From Symbiodinium natans (taxonomy: Eukaryota > Sar > Dinophyceae > Suessiales > Symbiodiniaceae), in contig CAJNDS010002778.1 of NCBI GenBank assembly GCA_905221605.1, positions 124,001 to 188,000 of the forward strand: 64,000 nt of DNA, in the 5' to 3' direction. Position 1 is the first letter of the stretch, and every line of letters begins with the position of its first letter. The notes below the pieces were generated by a model. It ran no database searches and had not been told where the DNA came from. It saw only the letters and a program-made list of their open reading frames with translations. Position numbers and translations under genes: made by a program. Shown piece by piece: positions 45,988-57,228 of this stretch.

Positions 45988-46480
45988 TTAGTGGCGGGGG
46001 GGAGAAAAAAACACCACTTTTTGCTGTAGAAAGATAGACTCTCTACGAGATCTGAGATGAGGACGTTCTGGGCATCGGGCACAGTGGACTCCGGCCTGGT
46101 TTCTGGCGTCACATGGCGTCACAAGCACAAGCAATTCCGCAGGATATCGCATCACTGGTTGGTGACTCCTTTTAAGGGCCTGACGACTCCACGTACACCA
46201 CGGTGGCTGCCTGATTACGCTGACGGCCGAGTCAATCTGTGGGAAACTGGATCCCAGAATTCCTTTGTATTGCTGCTGCTCAGCCAGCGACGTCACGAAG
46301 GCACTCAGTGCCCAGGCCTACAACCATGCGAACTGCTGGATCGACCTGGCAGGTCTGTTTGGCAGCAACGAAATGCCGTAAAGACTCGCATCGCCCACAG
46401 CCCGCACTTGCTTGTCCTGCAAGTTGTGCTGAAGCCTCGCAGTCCACACGCGCGCGGCTGAGGCCGTTCACTGCTGGCAG
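45988..46480 (-). CDS. Unidentified exon(s)
   Basis: Following a TGTAG|GCC acceptor near 46321 the minus strand reads ALSAFVTSLAEQQQYKGILG, SSFPQIDSAVSVIRQPPWCT, then HQPVMRYPAELLVLVTPCDA. An overlapping upstream frame (46290-46470: VDCEASAQLAGQASAGCGRC) also looks coding. No domain recognised. The 46585-46972 interval has weak minus frames only. Confidence 0.4.
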
Positions 46481-47289
46481 CGGCAGGCAACCTCACTTGT
46501 CAGTGGAAGAGACACCCGCCAGCGAACCCTTAGCCACACGCAAAGTCCTGACTGGGGGGTTGGCGCATTTCATCCACGTTGTTGCTACGGTTCTCCTAGC
46601 AAAGTGGCTTGCAAAGGATCATTTCGGCCACTTGCACTGCGCGCAATGCCGTTCTGCAGACTAATTACGCGGCGACGATGTGACGTGTGCGACATGCACA
46701 TTGAGAATCCTGATACGGCACGCGGCAAGGGTGCCAAAAGGTGTAGCCAAGCCTCTGCGACACGGACATCGGTGATCATGCGCACGCATCATGCACAACG
46801 AACTGAGCGGACAACTCCAAGCACTGCTTGCTTGCAAAATTTGCAGTGGCGTTGCCGCCATCAGCCGGACATGTGCTGACGATCTTTTCGTTTGCTTCGT
46901 TTGCCAGGGATCTTGTGCAAAAATGCAGGGGCTGCAACCCTCAAGTGCTGCGACGGACCCTCCCAGTCGCACATGGACCCTGTAGACAGATTCAGGCTGG
47001 TGCCTGCACTACTTTGAGTGAAACGACTCGGTGACCACATGCTGCAGTTTTGCAGTTGTGTTCACCACAACAACGACGACGCAGAGTTGTCCACTGCGCT
47101 TAGACTCCCTGACTGTCAGGGGCCCCTTGCCTGGTGTAGCTGGGCAGCTTGCAACTTCCAGTTACCCATGTGTATTCAGCCAGAATAGCATACGGCATAA
47201 GGCATCATAAAGCAATGCAACCAACCAGCAGCCTCGAGAGAAAGAAAGATAGGAGGTCGATAGAACAGGAGGACAGGATAGGAAGTGCA

Positions 47290-47530
47290 GCTGCGGCAAA
47301 GGGCAATGCAGGCTCGATGCGATTTTGCAGTCAAAGGCCTCAAGTTCTGAAGAAACCTGGTATAACGGTATAACTCTGGTTCAACACTCATGGGCATGAT
47401 TCCTGAAAGCCCGTGCCTCAGAACTACGTCATCCTCAGATGGGACAACGGACAAAGGCCGAAACATTTCTCTGCTCAGGACAGCGACAGCGGCAGACGGA
47501 GAGAGGCAGTCCTTCCAAAAAGTCTGCACC
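47290..47530 (-). CDS. Unidentified exon, possibly 3' part of the channel gene
   Basis: The minus strand reads TFWKDCLSPSAAVAVLSREM, FRPLSVVPSEDDVVLRHGLS and GIMPMSVEPELYRYT. It lies 200 bp downstream of the last channel exon in the same orientation. It could be the cytoplasmic tail of that channel or the next gene. No motif recognised. Confidence 0.45.
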
Positions 47531-47725
47531 GCACGTGTTCACAAGTGTGAACTGCTGTCAGGTGAGGAGCTCTGTCTCAATCGACTTGTCGTGCTGCTTT
47601 GCTCGCATTTGTGGATAGAGAGGAAATCTGCCGAGCAAGCAGTCCTCGCGGCTCGACCGCTCAATTTGTCAATTCCTGCAGGGCATGTTGCTGCACAGGC
47701 GAGCTTGTTCGAGCGTTCAGCTTAC

Positions 47726-50700
47726 TGACACCTCTTTCCGATGGAGAACGAATCCGTGCCTCTGCAGCAACATCCGCTCCAGTGCAGTGACCTTGCTCTC
47801 CACCCGTTCCAGGCCTTTAGAGCTCAGCTGCCTGGAGCACCAAAGGGGCAGTCACAGGAGTCCAAGTCCATTCTGCAGCTCCGATCAAGCTTCTATGAGC
47901 GCACCGGAGAAACGGGTTACAGGGCATACGAGTACCGAGCCAAGCTGCAGAAGCTTGAACGTCTTCATTTGGTGGATAGGCACGTCATTCCTGCCACAAA
48001 CGAACAAGTGCGTCATCCTACCCTCCAAATCGACATGGTCGTGAGTGAATGACCGACTGGTCCCCGAGCGCTGTTGATTCTGATTTCGCCGCACGACCGT
48101 TCAACCAAGCAGCGTGAGCAGATTGAGAAGGCCGTCCGCAAACTCTATCTGCGAGATCTCGCCCTTTCCGTCAACATCCAGCATGTCGAACAGGTCCTCT
48201 TTAGCCACACTGCTGAGCGGGTGTACCAGGTAAGGACCCGCTGATCCCACCACAGCTCTAAGTTCGGCAAACAAGGAGATCGAGGGTGCGCAGTGTGCTT
48301 CCTGCACAGTGCATTTGTGCAGTGCCATGCGACTCTCTTTTGTAGCACACCCTCATGCAAATACATACGGTGTTCGTCGACAGTGGCTCTATGGCTTAGG
48401 CTTAGGACAAGTGTAGATTTCAGGGTCTTAAGCTTTTGTGTTCATAGCTTCTGGGTATACTGGCTTCAGGCTTCAGGAGCAGCTTTTCGACTTCCTGTGT
48501 TTAATCAGCTCATCGGCTTGGGAAACGCTAGGCCTTGAGGTTCCGAGGTTCTTAGAGCTTGGGCTTTGTTTAGTGTGTTTTAGTTGCCGGGTTTGGGCTT
48601 CAGAGTCTGGGTTTCAGAGTAAAGCATGGTTTGGAAGTGCAAAGGGCTTTGGCTTTGGGGCTGAAGTAGAGTTCCGGGCTTAGGGTTCGGGGTTAATTTC
48701 GATTATAGACCGTTCAGGGTTACGAGTTCAGGGTTTGGGGCTTAGAGTTTTATGGTTTTGGAGTGCGGAGTTAAAAGCCGTTAGACCCGAAAAGCACACG
48801 CTGGACTACACGCCAAATTTTGCGAAGCGCGCATTTCCCGCACCCACGGCGCAGAACCGGCTAGGGAACACAGTGCACACTCGACCGGAAAGTGCACTCG
48901 ACTCGACCCCGGCCCCCACCCGGAGCACGCAGATAAGCCCAGAAGGAGAGCACCGGTGTCTTGCGTGCCCGCATAGGATTGGGAGAAGGGCAGCCACGAT
49001 TCCATGTTGCTGCTTGCGGGTTGGGCTTTTCACAACGAGGTGATCCCCCTGTGCCCTTGTGCCCTTGTGCCCTGGTGCCCTGGTGCCCTTGTGCCCTTGT
49101 GCCCTTGTGCCCTTGTGTCCTTGTGCCCTTGTGCCCTTGTGCCCGAGCCTCCAAGTTGTCCACCTGCTCCGTGCTTACTTCAAATGGGAGGTCACCCAGC
49201 TGTATCTGGGACAGCCTTAGCGGGGATGATGAGACCCAACAGGGCTCTTCACACACTTGGCCTCCTACAGCCTACTAAACATGACTGGTTCTCTGAGCCA
49301 TTTGCTGCCTTGCCGCTCGTGCCTCTCCAAGGTGCCATTTCCGTCCGTATCAATCGAAGAAAACACCTGAAGTTACAACGTCAATGAAACTGGCTAAGCA
49401 ATGCCCAGAGCGCTGCCGTGACGTGTGCCATCTGCGGCCGAAGCACTTCCATAATTTTCGGTGCCCATTTCTTTACCTGAGATAACAAGCTGACACCCAG
49501 CGACCGCATTGAGTGAAAGTGCCGTGCCATGTGGTGCCTCATGCAGTGCCGTGCGTATAACATTCCGACATGGCTGCTGTCTGCTTCATGTCGTGCCGAC
49601 TCAACTCCTTGTCATTGGCCGCGTTCGCGAGCGCTCCCTCCACCAGCACAGCCGTGACCTTGAGGAAACTTCATGCGCACTGATGTCAGCGACGTCATCG
49701 TGTCAAAAATCACCGAAGCGAACTAGCAGACTGCATGACCGAACACATGTTCCAAGGACAAGGCCAAATTCATCAGGGCCACCTGGGATGCACGCAATGT
49801 GCTAAAACTGCAGAAGGTATCTACACCAAGCTATCGGGTAGCCAAGATGCCGAAACCATGAGGATGATCGGCACGAAATACAAGATGAGGAAAGGATTTT
49901 GTTGGATGAGAGGATAGTACCTCAGTCGCACCAGGCAATCTGCCGTTCACGCACTATAATGAATGAATACTGTAGAGTGCTCTCTTCATCAGCTGGCCAC
50001 GTCAGGAATCCTTTTGAACAGGGGCCAACACATCCTAGATAAATGACCCCAAAAGAAAACTGCAAAGCTCACCATGCTCATCGTCAAACTGGCACGAGAT
50101 GCTGGCGAAAATCTGATCCTTCCTACTTTGACACATGCACGTGAAACGGCTCCCTTGTTGGGTCACCCATCCTGCCCTGGCGTAAGGTCCAGACACAGCT
50201 GAAATGGAATCCATCCCGACCCAGGCAATCAGCGTGAGCAACGTACTGGCGAGCGGGGAGCACATGCCAATTGAGCATGAGGTAGCTCCATGTTAGACCG
50301 GTGTATCGAGAGCTGTTGCAGCCAACTGGTCCTGGGAAGATTCTTGAAGTTATACTCGACAATGATCCTAGTCTCGCTGTTATCCATGAGAGTCTTGTCC
50401 TTCGTGATCAGCTCCACACCTGCTGCACATCGCACTCGGCCAAGGCAGGTGCTGTGAGTTTACTTGAAGCGGCCTTTTCTTGCTGGCCATTGTTTAGCTA
50501 TCAACATGCTCGACCAGGTGCTGGCCTAGACATGCGAAGATGTAGAGAGTGAGGAACAGGATGAAGAAAGTCGACATGATGGCATTGCCGGAGGTGATTA
50601 GTCCGTACACTAGCCGCCACACTGTTCTGAACATGTGCAGCATCCTGACAGCCTCAGTGACGTGCCGTGACCATCGTGACCCAACAGCACATCGTGTCAG

Positions 50701-52088
50701 CTCGGCAAACGCAGGCAAAGTGTGCCCGACGTGTTCGGGCGCCCGGCTCTTACCAGCCGCAGAAGCCGCAAGGACCGCACCACCAAGATCTTGGTGAAGA
50801 TGCTATCCTCACCTTGCGAAGAAAGTACGAGAAAGAACGCCCATACCAAGGACTACAGGCAGGCGAAAAAATGCATGACATGGTGTCACCCAGTGCACCC
50901 TGGCCGATGTTTGAGCACGCTTGAGCACAGTTGCATCTAGGTTCTTTGCATGCCTCTGAAAACGCGGTAAAGCTTAGCCTTCGGGCTGCTCTACCAGTAC
51001 TAGTATCTTCAGGTGGCGTGACACTTACCAGCCGCCCCAGAAACACTTCAGTCGCAGGAATGGCCTTGGCTTTCTGACATGCTCTGGATGATTGGATCAA
51101 TGATGATGAAGAAAACGCCCATGCAGACCAAGGAGAAGTCAAAAAGAAACCTCGGGACAAAATGCCACAGCTCCGGCTGCGATGGCCAAAGGATGCTGTT
51201 CAAATGCCGGCACGAGCATCAGTATTGATAGGACCAGACGAGACGGGAACAACGGGCCAAGGAGAGACATGCAACCACAGCTAACCGCAAACTGAGCAGG
51301 TTCAGTGCAGGCGCTGAGTCAAGCAGAATTTCTGTCTGTATTCACATGCAAAGCTATGTCGGGTCCAAGCAGCCAGCCATCCTTGAAGCAGCTTCTCCCG
51401 TAAGCCGTGATGCGGATGGAAATCTCCACCATGTAGATCACTATAAACACATAATCGAGCTCCTGGCCAGTCTGTTGGAAGCACACAATGCGAAATGGGA
51501 CTTGAGGCGTGTCTGAGGCTACCTGGCCCCAGTGCAAGGAATTCCCAGCACTCGGGGGGCCTTTCAACATGCAGTGATTCGTTTGGACAATTCCTTGCAT
51601 TAGGCATTGCTCCGCACGGCTTAGTAGGCTACGACCTATGAACATTCCGCTGGCACATCGAATCTCGGCAACACTTCCTGAGCCCCCCATGCCTGGCCTT
51701 CCGAGGCCATTCGGGAAGCCACTCGTCGCGGATAGAATTCTCCGTCTCGATGCCGATGGCCAGGGAGTTCAAGAAGATGATGAGGCCTAGTGGGCTCGGT
51801 CTCAAGGAGCGCAAAAAGACTGCATGTGGCCATGGGATGTATTCTCCTAAACCCCCACCCCCGATCGCAGGGATATGCGGCTGCAATGCAAACCTACAAC
51901 AACACTGACAGGCATGTAAGTGGTTTGGCAAGTTCGGCACCCATCGTCCAATCGAACTGCGGCTGGTTGAGGATCCATTTGCACCACGCGCGCGCCGCGT
52001 TGCTGTCCTCCTCCGCTTCAACGTCGTCGCCGCTGATCAGGCTTGAAAACTTGGAGCCTCCACGCAGAAACGAAGAGCATTGAGCCCT
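47726..52088 (-). CDS. Voltage-gated cation channel, single domain, with EF-hand
   Basis: Exons on the minus strand. 51925-52088: acidic N-terminal part (DDVEAEEDSNAARAWCKWIL). 51690-51819: S1 (PLGLIIFLNSLAIGIETENS). 51366-51462: S2 (YVFIVIYMVEISIRITAYG). 51074-51176: S3 (FDFSLVCMGVFFIIIDPII). 50754-50812: S4 (FTKILVVRSLRLLRL), ending CTG|GTAAGA. 50506-50652: S4-S5 linker and S5 (MLHMFRTVWRLVYGLI, STFFILFLTLYIFACLG); exactly 49 codons, phase 0. ~50337-50419: pre-pore segment. ~50180-50245: pore region (TLLTLIAWVGMDSISAV). ~49690-49760: VALMNLALSLEHVFG after an AG, perhaps the end of S6. 48106-48212: EF-hand DVDGKGEISQIEF. 47726-~47822: coiled coil LERVESKVTALERMLLQRHG, ending at GTAAGC. S4 has Lys plus three Arg, with uneven spacing. 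The order fits dinoflagellate channels in which Ca2+ binding may regulate gating. Ion selectivity is unknown; four subunits would be needed for a pore. Confidence 0.87.
48405..48790. repeat. Degenerate TTTAGGG/TTCAGGG-like stretch in channel intron
   Basis: G/T-rich DNA with repeated GGGTTT, TTCAGGGT, GGCTTAGGGTTCGGGG and TTCAGGGTTTGGGGCTTAG words at irregular spacing. It lies between channel exons. It resembles a decayed telomere-type array in the opposite orientation to the one at 33.3 kb. Confidence 0.55.
49040..49146. repeat. 10-bp minisatellite (CCCTTGTGCC)
   Basis: About ten head-to-tail copies of CCCTTGTGCC, with CCCTGGTGCC and CCTTGTGTCC variants. It keeps a minus-strand frame open (QGHKGTRAQGHKGTR) because 10-bp units cycle through all frames without stops; this is not evidence of coding. 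It lies in an intron of the channel gene. Confidence 0.9.
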
Positions 52089-52254
52089 CTTTCATGAACC
52101 CTCCTCTGAGCTTGCGAAGATCACATTGAAGGGAATACGACAGGAGTCTTTAAGAGGAGGGCTCCACGAACAATCCCGCTAACCCTCTAACCCGCTAAGC
52201 CCTATATGGCTCACTCTGAACACCTTTACCCCCTCGAACCCTGAGACTTGAGGT
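52089..52254. other. Flank of the channel gene with CCCTAA-like words
   Basis: 52180-52245 contains AACCCTCTAACCCGCTAAGC and ACCCCCTCGAACCCTGAG, again similar to a decayed telomere-type repeat. It may be the promoter-side flank of the channel gene. Confidence 0.4.
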
Positions 52255-52746
52255 GTGTCTGCGTCTCGTTTAACACCCACCACCGCGATGCTCGTCACAG
52301 GCACACCCTTTCATTTTCTTGCCGATTTCTTTCCCCCCCTTTCCCTTTACGGAGCTGCACATATGAAAACCACCTATGAGAGCCCTGTCATTACAAGGTC
52401 CTATAGACCGGTTATAAACCCCCCCATGTTCCAAGGAACGCATGGCGATGAAGTATTGAAACAAATGCCTCCCGCGCTTCTTTCCGGCCTGTATTGGTCT
52501 ACTTACAACGTTTCGGTCCTTAGTCTGTTAAAGTCAACTGAAGATATAGCTGCCTTGAGAAGCTCTTGGAGTCAGAAGGGTGATGAAGGGTGCATCATGG
52601 TGCATCGCACCCCGCTACCGCGCCAACGCGACATGTTGGAGTGTTCTGGCAAGCCGGCGGAAGAAGCAATCTACGCGACAACTTGGGTGCCCGACCCTTT
52701 TCTGTCAGTCGTGAGATGCCATCGTTCTTTTGGTCCATTTTCCTGA
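52255..52746 (+). CDS. Possible plus-strand ORF (163 codons)
   Basis: The frame reads HMKTTYESPVITRSYRPVIN, PPALLSGLYWSTYNVSVLSL, LKSTEDIAALRSSWSQKGDE and GCIMVHRTPLPRQRDMLECS. It is long for chance and has a fairly even composition, but no splice or domain support. It would be divergent from the channel gene. The opposite strand has only a weak frame. Confidence 0.3.
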   Translation: MSASRLTPTTAMLVTGTPFHFLADFFPPLSLYGAAHMKTTYESPVITRSYRPVINPPMFQGTHGDEVLKQMPPALLSGLYWSTYNVSVLSLLKSTEDIAALRSSWSQKGDEGCIMVHRTPLPRQRDMLECSGKPAEEAIYATTWVPDPFLSVVRCHRSFGPFS

Positions 52747-53014
52747 GGCACGAGGTCCCAGAGCGTTAGCGGAATGACGAAGCAATCCAGTACATTGTGG
52801 TCCCCAAAACTCATCAGACTCAGCAAATACTATACAAGCGCTTGCAGTTCGCCCCAGCTACACTCTGCACACCCTCGCAGCAAGTAACCCTGAATCTGCA
52901 CACCGTGAGCCTGTGACGGCCTGGGTCCCGGACAAGATGACACAGGTCCAACTACAGTGATTTAAGGTTCTTTCAACGTCGAAGACATGTAAAAGATCCT
53001 TGCGCTGCATCGCA

Positions 53015-53800
53015 ATCCCAGGTTCTTCTTGGAATCCGCCGACTGGATTGGCGCTGGCAGTTGCACCCTCTCTTGCGGCTCATTGATCTCCACAAGCTCA
53101 GCCTTGACAACCATGGCATCAGCCGTAGGCTTGTTGGGCTCTGCCGTGTCCTCTACGATCTCTACGGATCGCAGCAGCGCATCGATGGCTGCCAGCGACT
53201 GTTCCTGCTCAGCTTACCACTTGGCATGCTCTCTCAGATGAGGCTTTAACAAATGCTTTCAACAGGTCAAGCGTCCCCTTGCAGATTTTCGTGGATGCTA
53301 TCAGCCCACTTTAGATTTAGCCTTCCGGCCGAGCAATTCCTCTAAGGCCCCGCTTTGCATGTCGTGAATGTAGTGATACTGGATCATGGGGATCATGTGA
53401 TATCATGTGCCAAGCACTGTGACGGGTGTGGCACTCTCCTGGTTCACTTTCAGGGACTCCAGCGCCGTGCGGACATCGCCCATGGACAGCTTGCCATCTC
53501 GAACAGGCCGCGGCATGCCAAGGCAGGCAAGCGCCCTTCAAGGACCAGAAGCTCTGGAGCAGCTGAAAAAAAAACGGCGCGGACATGCAAAAGAGTTGAA
53601 GGGGCATCTCTGACATCATGCCTCCAATGGGGCAACAACTCTACTTGTCTTGTTGACTCTGTGCTCCTTCTGCACGCTGCCACGCTTCCCTTGAAACTCT
53701 CATCAGACGTGTGATGAGGCCGCGGCGGAGCTGTGACAACAAAAGCCTCAGCTCCCGTGTCCAGTGGGTCCAGCTGAAGGACAACCTGACACATGTCGAC
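53015..53800 (-). CDS. Unrecognised gene with EF-hand-like segment
   Basis: 53015-53216 lacks an ATG but is very clearly coding: EQSLAAIDALLRSVEIVEDT, AEPNKPTADAMVVKAELVEI, NEPQERVQLPAPIQSADSKK. Upstream, about 53310-53375 reads IQYHYIHDMQSGALEELLGR then KAKS. About 53430-53530 reads MPRPVRDGKLSMGDVRTALE then SLKVNQE, with a DGKLSxxxVxxAL pattern like the second half of an EF-hand loop and its exit helix. About 53690-53800 reads DMCQVVLQLDPLDTGAEAFV. The arrangement recalls the C-terminal region of a second calcium-regulated channel, but no membrane segments were found. Treat that as a guess. Confidence 0.5.
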
Positions 53801-54051
53801 ATGATCTCCGTATGAGTACTAGCGAACAAGAGGTGTGCAACGTGCAAAATGCAAGCATAGCTTCGCCTCAACCCTCGCCACCGGGGAAAGGTGCGAGGGC
53901 TCTGGTGGTGGCTCGGTGGGCAACTGCGTCACCACAGAAAGAGGCACCGGCGCCTCGGATTGCGACTTGGGAGAAGGATCGAGCATGGACCCGTGCACTC
54001 CGTTCGCTTTACAGCTTACAGCGCAGCTTGATGCATTTTGCTGCAGCGTCT

Positions 54052-54890
54052 CTAGACAATGGTAGCGGTCTGCCTAGGCTCCTGGCCCCGTCGTTGGTAG
54101 TGATGACTTCCAGAACCGACGTGCTTGGATCGTACAGCTGCACTGTGATGTGCCAGCCTTGCCATGGGCAAGGGCTTCTTCAGAACTGCCTCGAAAATGA
54201 TGTGCCCTTTCCATTGAAGGGTTGGGCAGGAGGGGGGGGGGGGGTGTTTGGACCGACCTTGCTGTTGCAATCCCTTGTCCCTTGTCGCGCCAAGGATCCC
54301 AGAACCCTGATACAAGGCAAAAATCAACAAGATGCTGACCCACAGCCACCTCACACACCTCTCACCACCTGGCAAGCTGAGCCCGCCACGCTCTTGAAGG
54401 AAGTTCGTTCTGTCCTCGGGGGTCTGCACCTCACATCCAGCAAGCACCCCACCGAAGATGCACCCTGCAATTGCATCTGGCATCCCACAGCAGATGCACA
54501 GAAGGTTCCGCTGCCTGGAATTTGAGTCGGAGCTTGCTGGTGACGGGCGCCGCCTCGTTGATTCGAAGCACCAACCTCGAAGACAACAAAGCGAAGCTGC
54601 AGTGAGACATGGTGATAGACACATCGATATTGGGACGGGACGTGTCTGCCACTCGGGCAGCGCTCGGATCACCTTCACACAGAGCAAATGTTTCTGAGGG
54701 GGTATTGTGTTCCAATTCGCGCTGTCTCATGGAACATGAAAATGGTATTCCCGAGTGTTCAACTTGCGGGAAAGAACCACAGCTGCAGCTGCTGCAGAAT
54801 TTAACTGCTTTTTCCTCACTCCCAGCATTCCAACATTCCCAAGTGCCTTGGAACTTTCAATTGCTGTGGATTGACTTCTAGATGTTCGCA
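54052..54890 (-). CDS. Unrecognised exons
   Basis: 54737-54870 reads STAIESSKALGNVGMLGVRK then KQLNSAAAAAVVLSRKLNTR. 54480-54730 reads EHNTPSETFALCEGDPSAAR, DTSRPNIDVSITMSHCSFAL and LSSRLVLRINEAAPVTSKLR. About 54300-54500 holds a possible membrane helix (VRWLWVSILLIFALYQG) after TPEDRTNFLQERGGLSLPGG. About 54060-54215 reads KGHIIFEAVLKKPLPMARLA. Order suits one minus-strand gene. A 253-codon plus frame (53764-54525) overlaps and is rejected. Function unknown. Confidence 0.42.
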
Positions 54891-55097
54891 AAGCTCTGGT
54901 CCAAGTGCAGCCGCAACATGTCCAATTCAGCATTTCTAGGTGATTTAGACAAGCGCTACAGGACATTCGCGCCAAATGCGTTTTCCACATGAGACTAAAG
55001 GAGCAACTCTTTTGGAGCAACAGTGCTAGTCCGATCATAGCATGTTGACGCAAGCGTGTTTGACCTGTTCCAATGGCTTGGCATTGGTTGTACTGAT

Positions 55098-57033
55098 TTA
55101 GCTATCTTTCTCACTGTAGTGGGGTTGGGCGAGGGACTGTGGAAATGTGTGTCTCTTCTCGACTTTGTGCGTTTTGTCTTGTGTGCTTTGTGGTTTCGAC
55201 GCTGGCTCCTTCGACGCTTGCTTGCTCGCTCGTTTGGTCTCCTGCGTTTCTTTGCGGGCTTTCGCGTCTGTCTCAAAACGGAAAGCGATCCACAAAAGTG
55301 GCAAACATGCAGAAATACCGCTCCTCCACATCATATCCAGCCCTCGGGAACGCAAGACAAGCACACGACTGGGCAGCTGGCTTCGATCAAAGTTGCGGAT
55401 CATGTCTTCGCGCGTCGTGTCCCACTCGCAGGCTGAAGGATGCGGCAGGTACATGTCCTGAGAACAGGGCAAGACAGCGAAGGAGGTTTCTTTTAAGAAT
55501 TTCTGAGAAGTGCAGAGTCTTTCCTTGGTGATGTTCAAGGCAGTTTCATTGTCTGGGTCGAACAGGCTCCGCCTTCAAAACAGCGCAGCATGGCTCTGTC
55601 CAGCAACATCCAAACCACTTGGAGCACAACAGGAAGCACCTGAATGTCACTTGCACGTGAGCAGCTCAGCGCAGGACATATTTGCACAGTACCACTGCCC
55701 CAGCTGTCTTTCCGGATTGACCTTGCAAGCCAAGAATATGCAGTGAGCGACAGTCCCTGCATCCGGATCGACGTTGAGGTTGCGGAGAGTCGGCGCAGGC
55801 ACGTCAACTGGACGGTTGAGCCATGCACAGGCCGCATCCCCGAAGTTATCAGAACAAGGCTTTGGCCCCATCGCTGTCCAGGACCCACAGCTCTGCGTTC
55901 TCACTGAGCCTCAGCAGCTCGCGGGCACTTTTGGGACTAGCGTTGGATTTCCTTGGGAGGAATCTCCTGTCTTAGTTGGGGAGTCGCGTTGGATTGCACT
56001 GGGATTGAATCTCCTGGTGTGTCCACTGGGTGCCCCCGGCAGCTTGAAGCCATCAGGCCCGGCTCCTGGAAGGCCACTGGAAGGCCAATGAGGGCTCGAG
56101 TTCATATCGGTGAGGCCATCGGAATCTCTTCTCGGTGTGCTAAGAGCGCTCATCTCCTCTCCGATCCCGGTGGCTTTGGCTAGGCAATGGAATGACTCTT
56201 ACCTGCTTGTGACTCCCTTCTCTTGTTTCTTCCGTTGAGACCTACTCAAGGTCTTTTGAAAGCTCCGCGGGGGCTGCTGACTTTTGCTGGCTCTGACGAG
56301 AAACGACTCTTTTTCAAGGCCTTCGAGGGCACAGCGGCAAGGCTTGCTAGTATATGCCTCAGCAACCATAACATGTGCCTTGCAGGCGTTGATGCACTCA
56401 CCCTCGGGGTTTTGTGTGTTTGGCCTGACTTGAGCCAAAAAAGGTCTACAGGCTCACTTCCTTCCTTCCGGCTCTCTTCCTTCCTTCTTGCGCACTTCAC
56501 CGCACCGGCTCTCTTCTTCTTCTTTGTTATGTTCTGAATGTTCGACGGGCCCATGCTTACAGTAAAGGCCGGGAGCAATGGGAGAAGCAAGCGGTCCTCG
56601 TGCTTGTAAAACCAGATCAGAGCCAGCTTGAATGGGAGCACTGGACGTCATGTCGAAAAACAAGTCCTAAGTCCGTATTCAAGTTCGCTGCCACACCGCA
56701 GCCATGAGTCCGAGATGTCAGCTGCACTCCAATTAGCACAGAGATTGTGCCGTTGAGCCACTGAGTTTCTCCCAAGAATAGCAGCATTCTCCCGCCCAGT
56801 CTGGCCGAAGGCGTTGTAAACCTGTCAAGTTGCTTGCAGATTCAGAGACAAAGCAGCGCGCCTTCGTAGCCCGCACAGCAGATAGCTGCGACGTGGCCCT
56901 GTGTGTGCGTGTCAAAGGACAGAAAGCGACTGCTGGGTGCCAGTACATCCACTCGACCGGGCACGAGGAACCCCTGCAGGACTTTCAACAAGACAGCTGA
57001 AAGGACAAGGAGCGCAACTGTCAAGAGGTTCAT
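55098..57033 (-). CDS. Putative membrane-anchored or secreted protein, many exons
   Basis: The first exon begins at an ATG at 57033: MNLLTVALLVLSAVLLKVLQ is a signal anchor, followed by PGRVDVLAPSSRFLSFDTHT. Then 56530-56663: FFDMTSSAPIQAGSDLVLQA. 56199-56430: NPEGECINACKAHVMVAEAY and GLEKESFLVRASKSQQPPRS. 55911-56150: LTDMNSSPHWPSSGLPGAGP and NPSAIQRDSPTKTGDSSQGN. 55650-55905: MGPKPCSDNFGDAACAWLNR, NVDPDAGTVAHCIFLACKVN and PERQLGQWYCANMSCAELLT. 55535-55632: VLPVVLQVVWMLLDRAMLRC. 55265-55538: NITKERLCTSQKFLKETSFA and CEWDTTREDMIRNFDRSQLP. A Lys/Ser/Glu tail follows to a stop at 55098, perhaps read-through. It may be more than one gene. The Cys-rich middle would suit an extracellular or lumenal domain. 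No family recognised. Confidence 0.52.
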
Positions 57034-57228
57034 GCATTAGCTGCTTCAGTCTTGCTATACATGATCAAAGAGGTTACGCACCTGTAAGTTCACCTCATCC
57101 CGCTTGTACGGAGTGCCTTCCCTGAGCAACAAGTCTCAAGTCTCCCATCTTCCCACGATGCACTAAGTCGCCGAAGCCGTCTGAGTCAGAGTTTGTGCAG
57201 CATGTGAGGAGGTAAGCAGAGGTGCGGA

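Noticed and set aside
53764-54525. 253-codon plus-strand ORF, longest on that strand
   Set aside because: It crosses several protein-like minus-strand segments and a poly-G run, and has no motif. It appears to be an antisense frame kept open by GC-rich codons.
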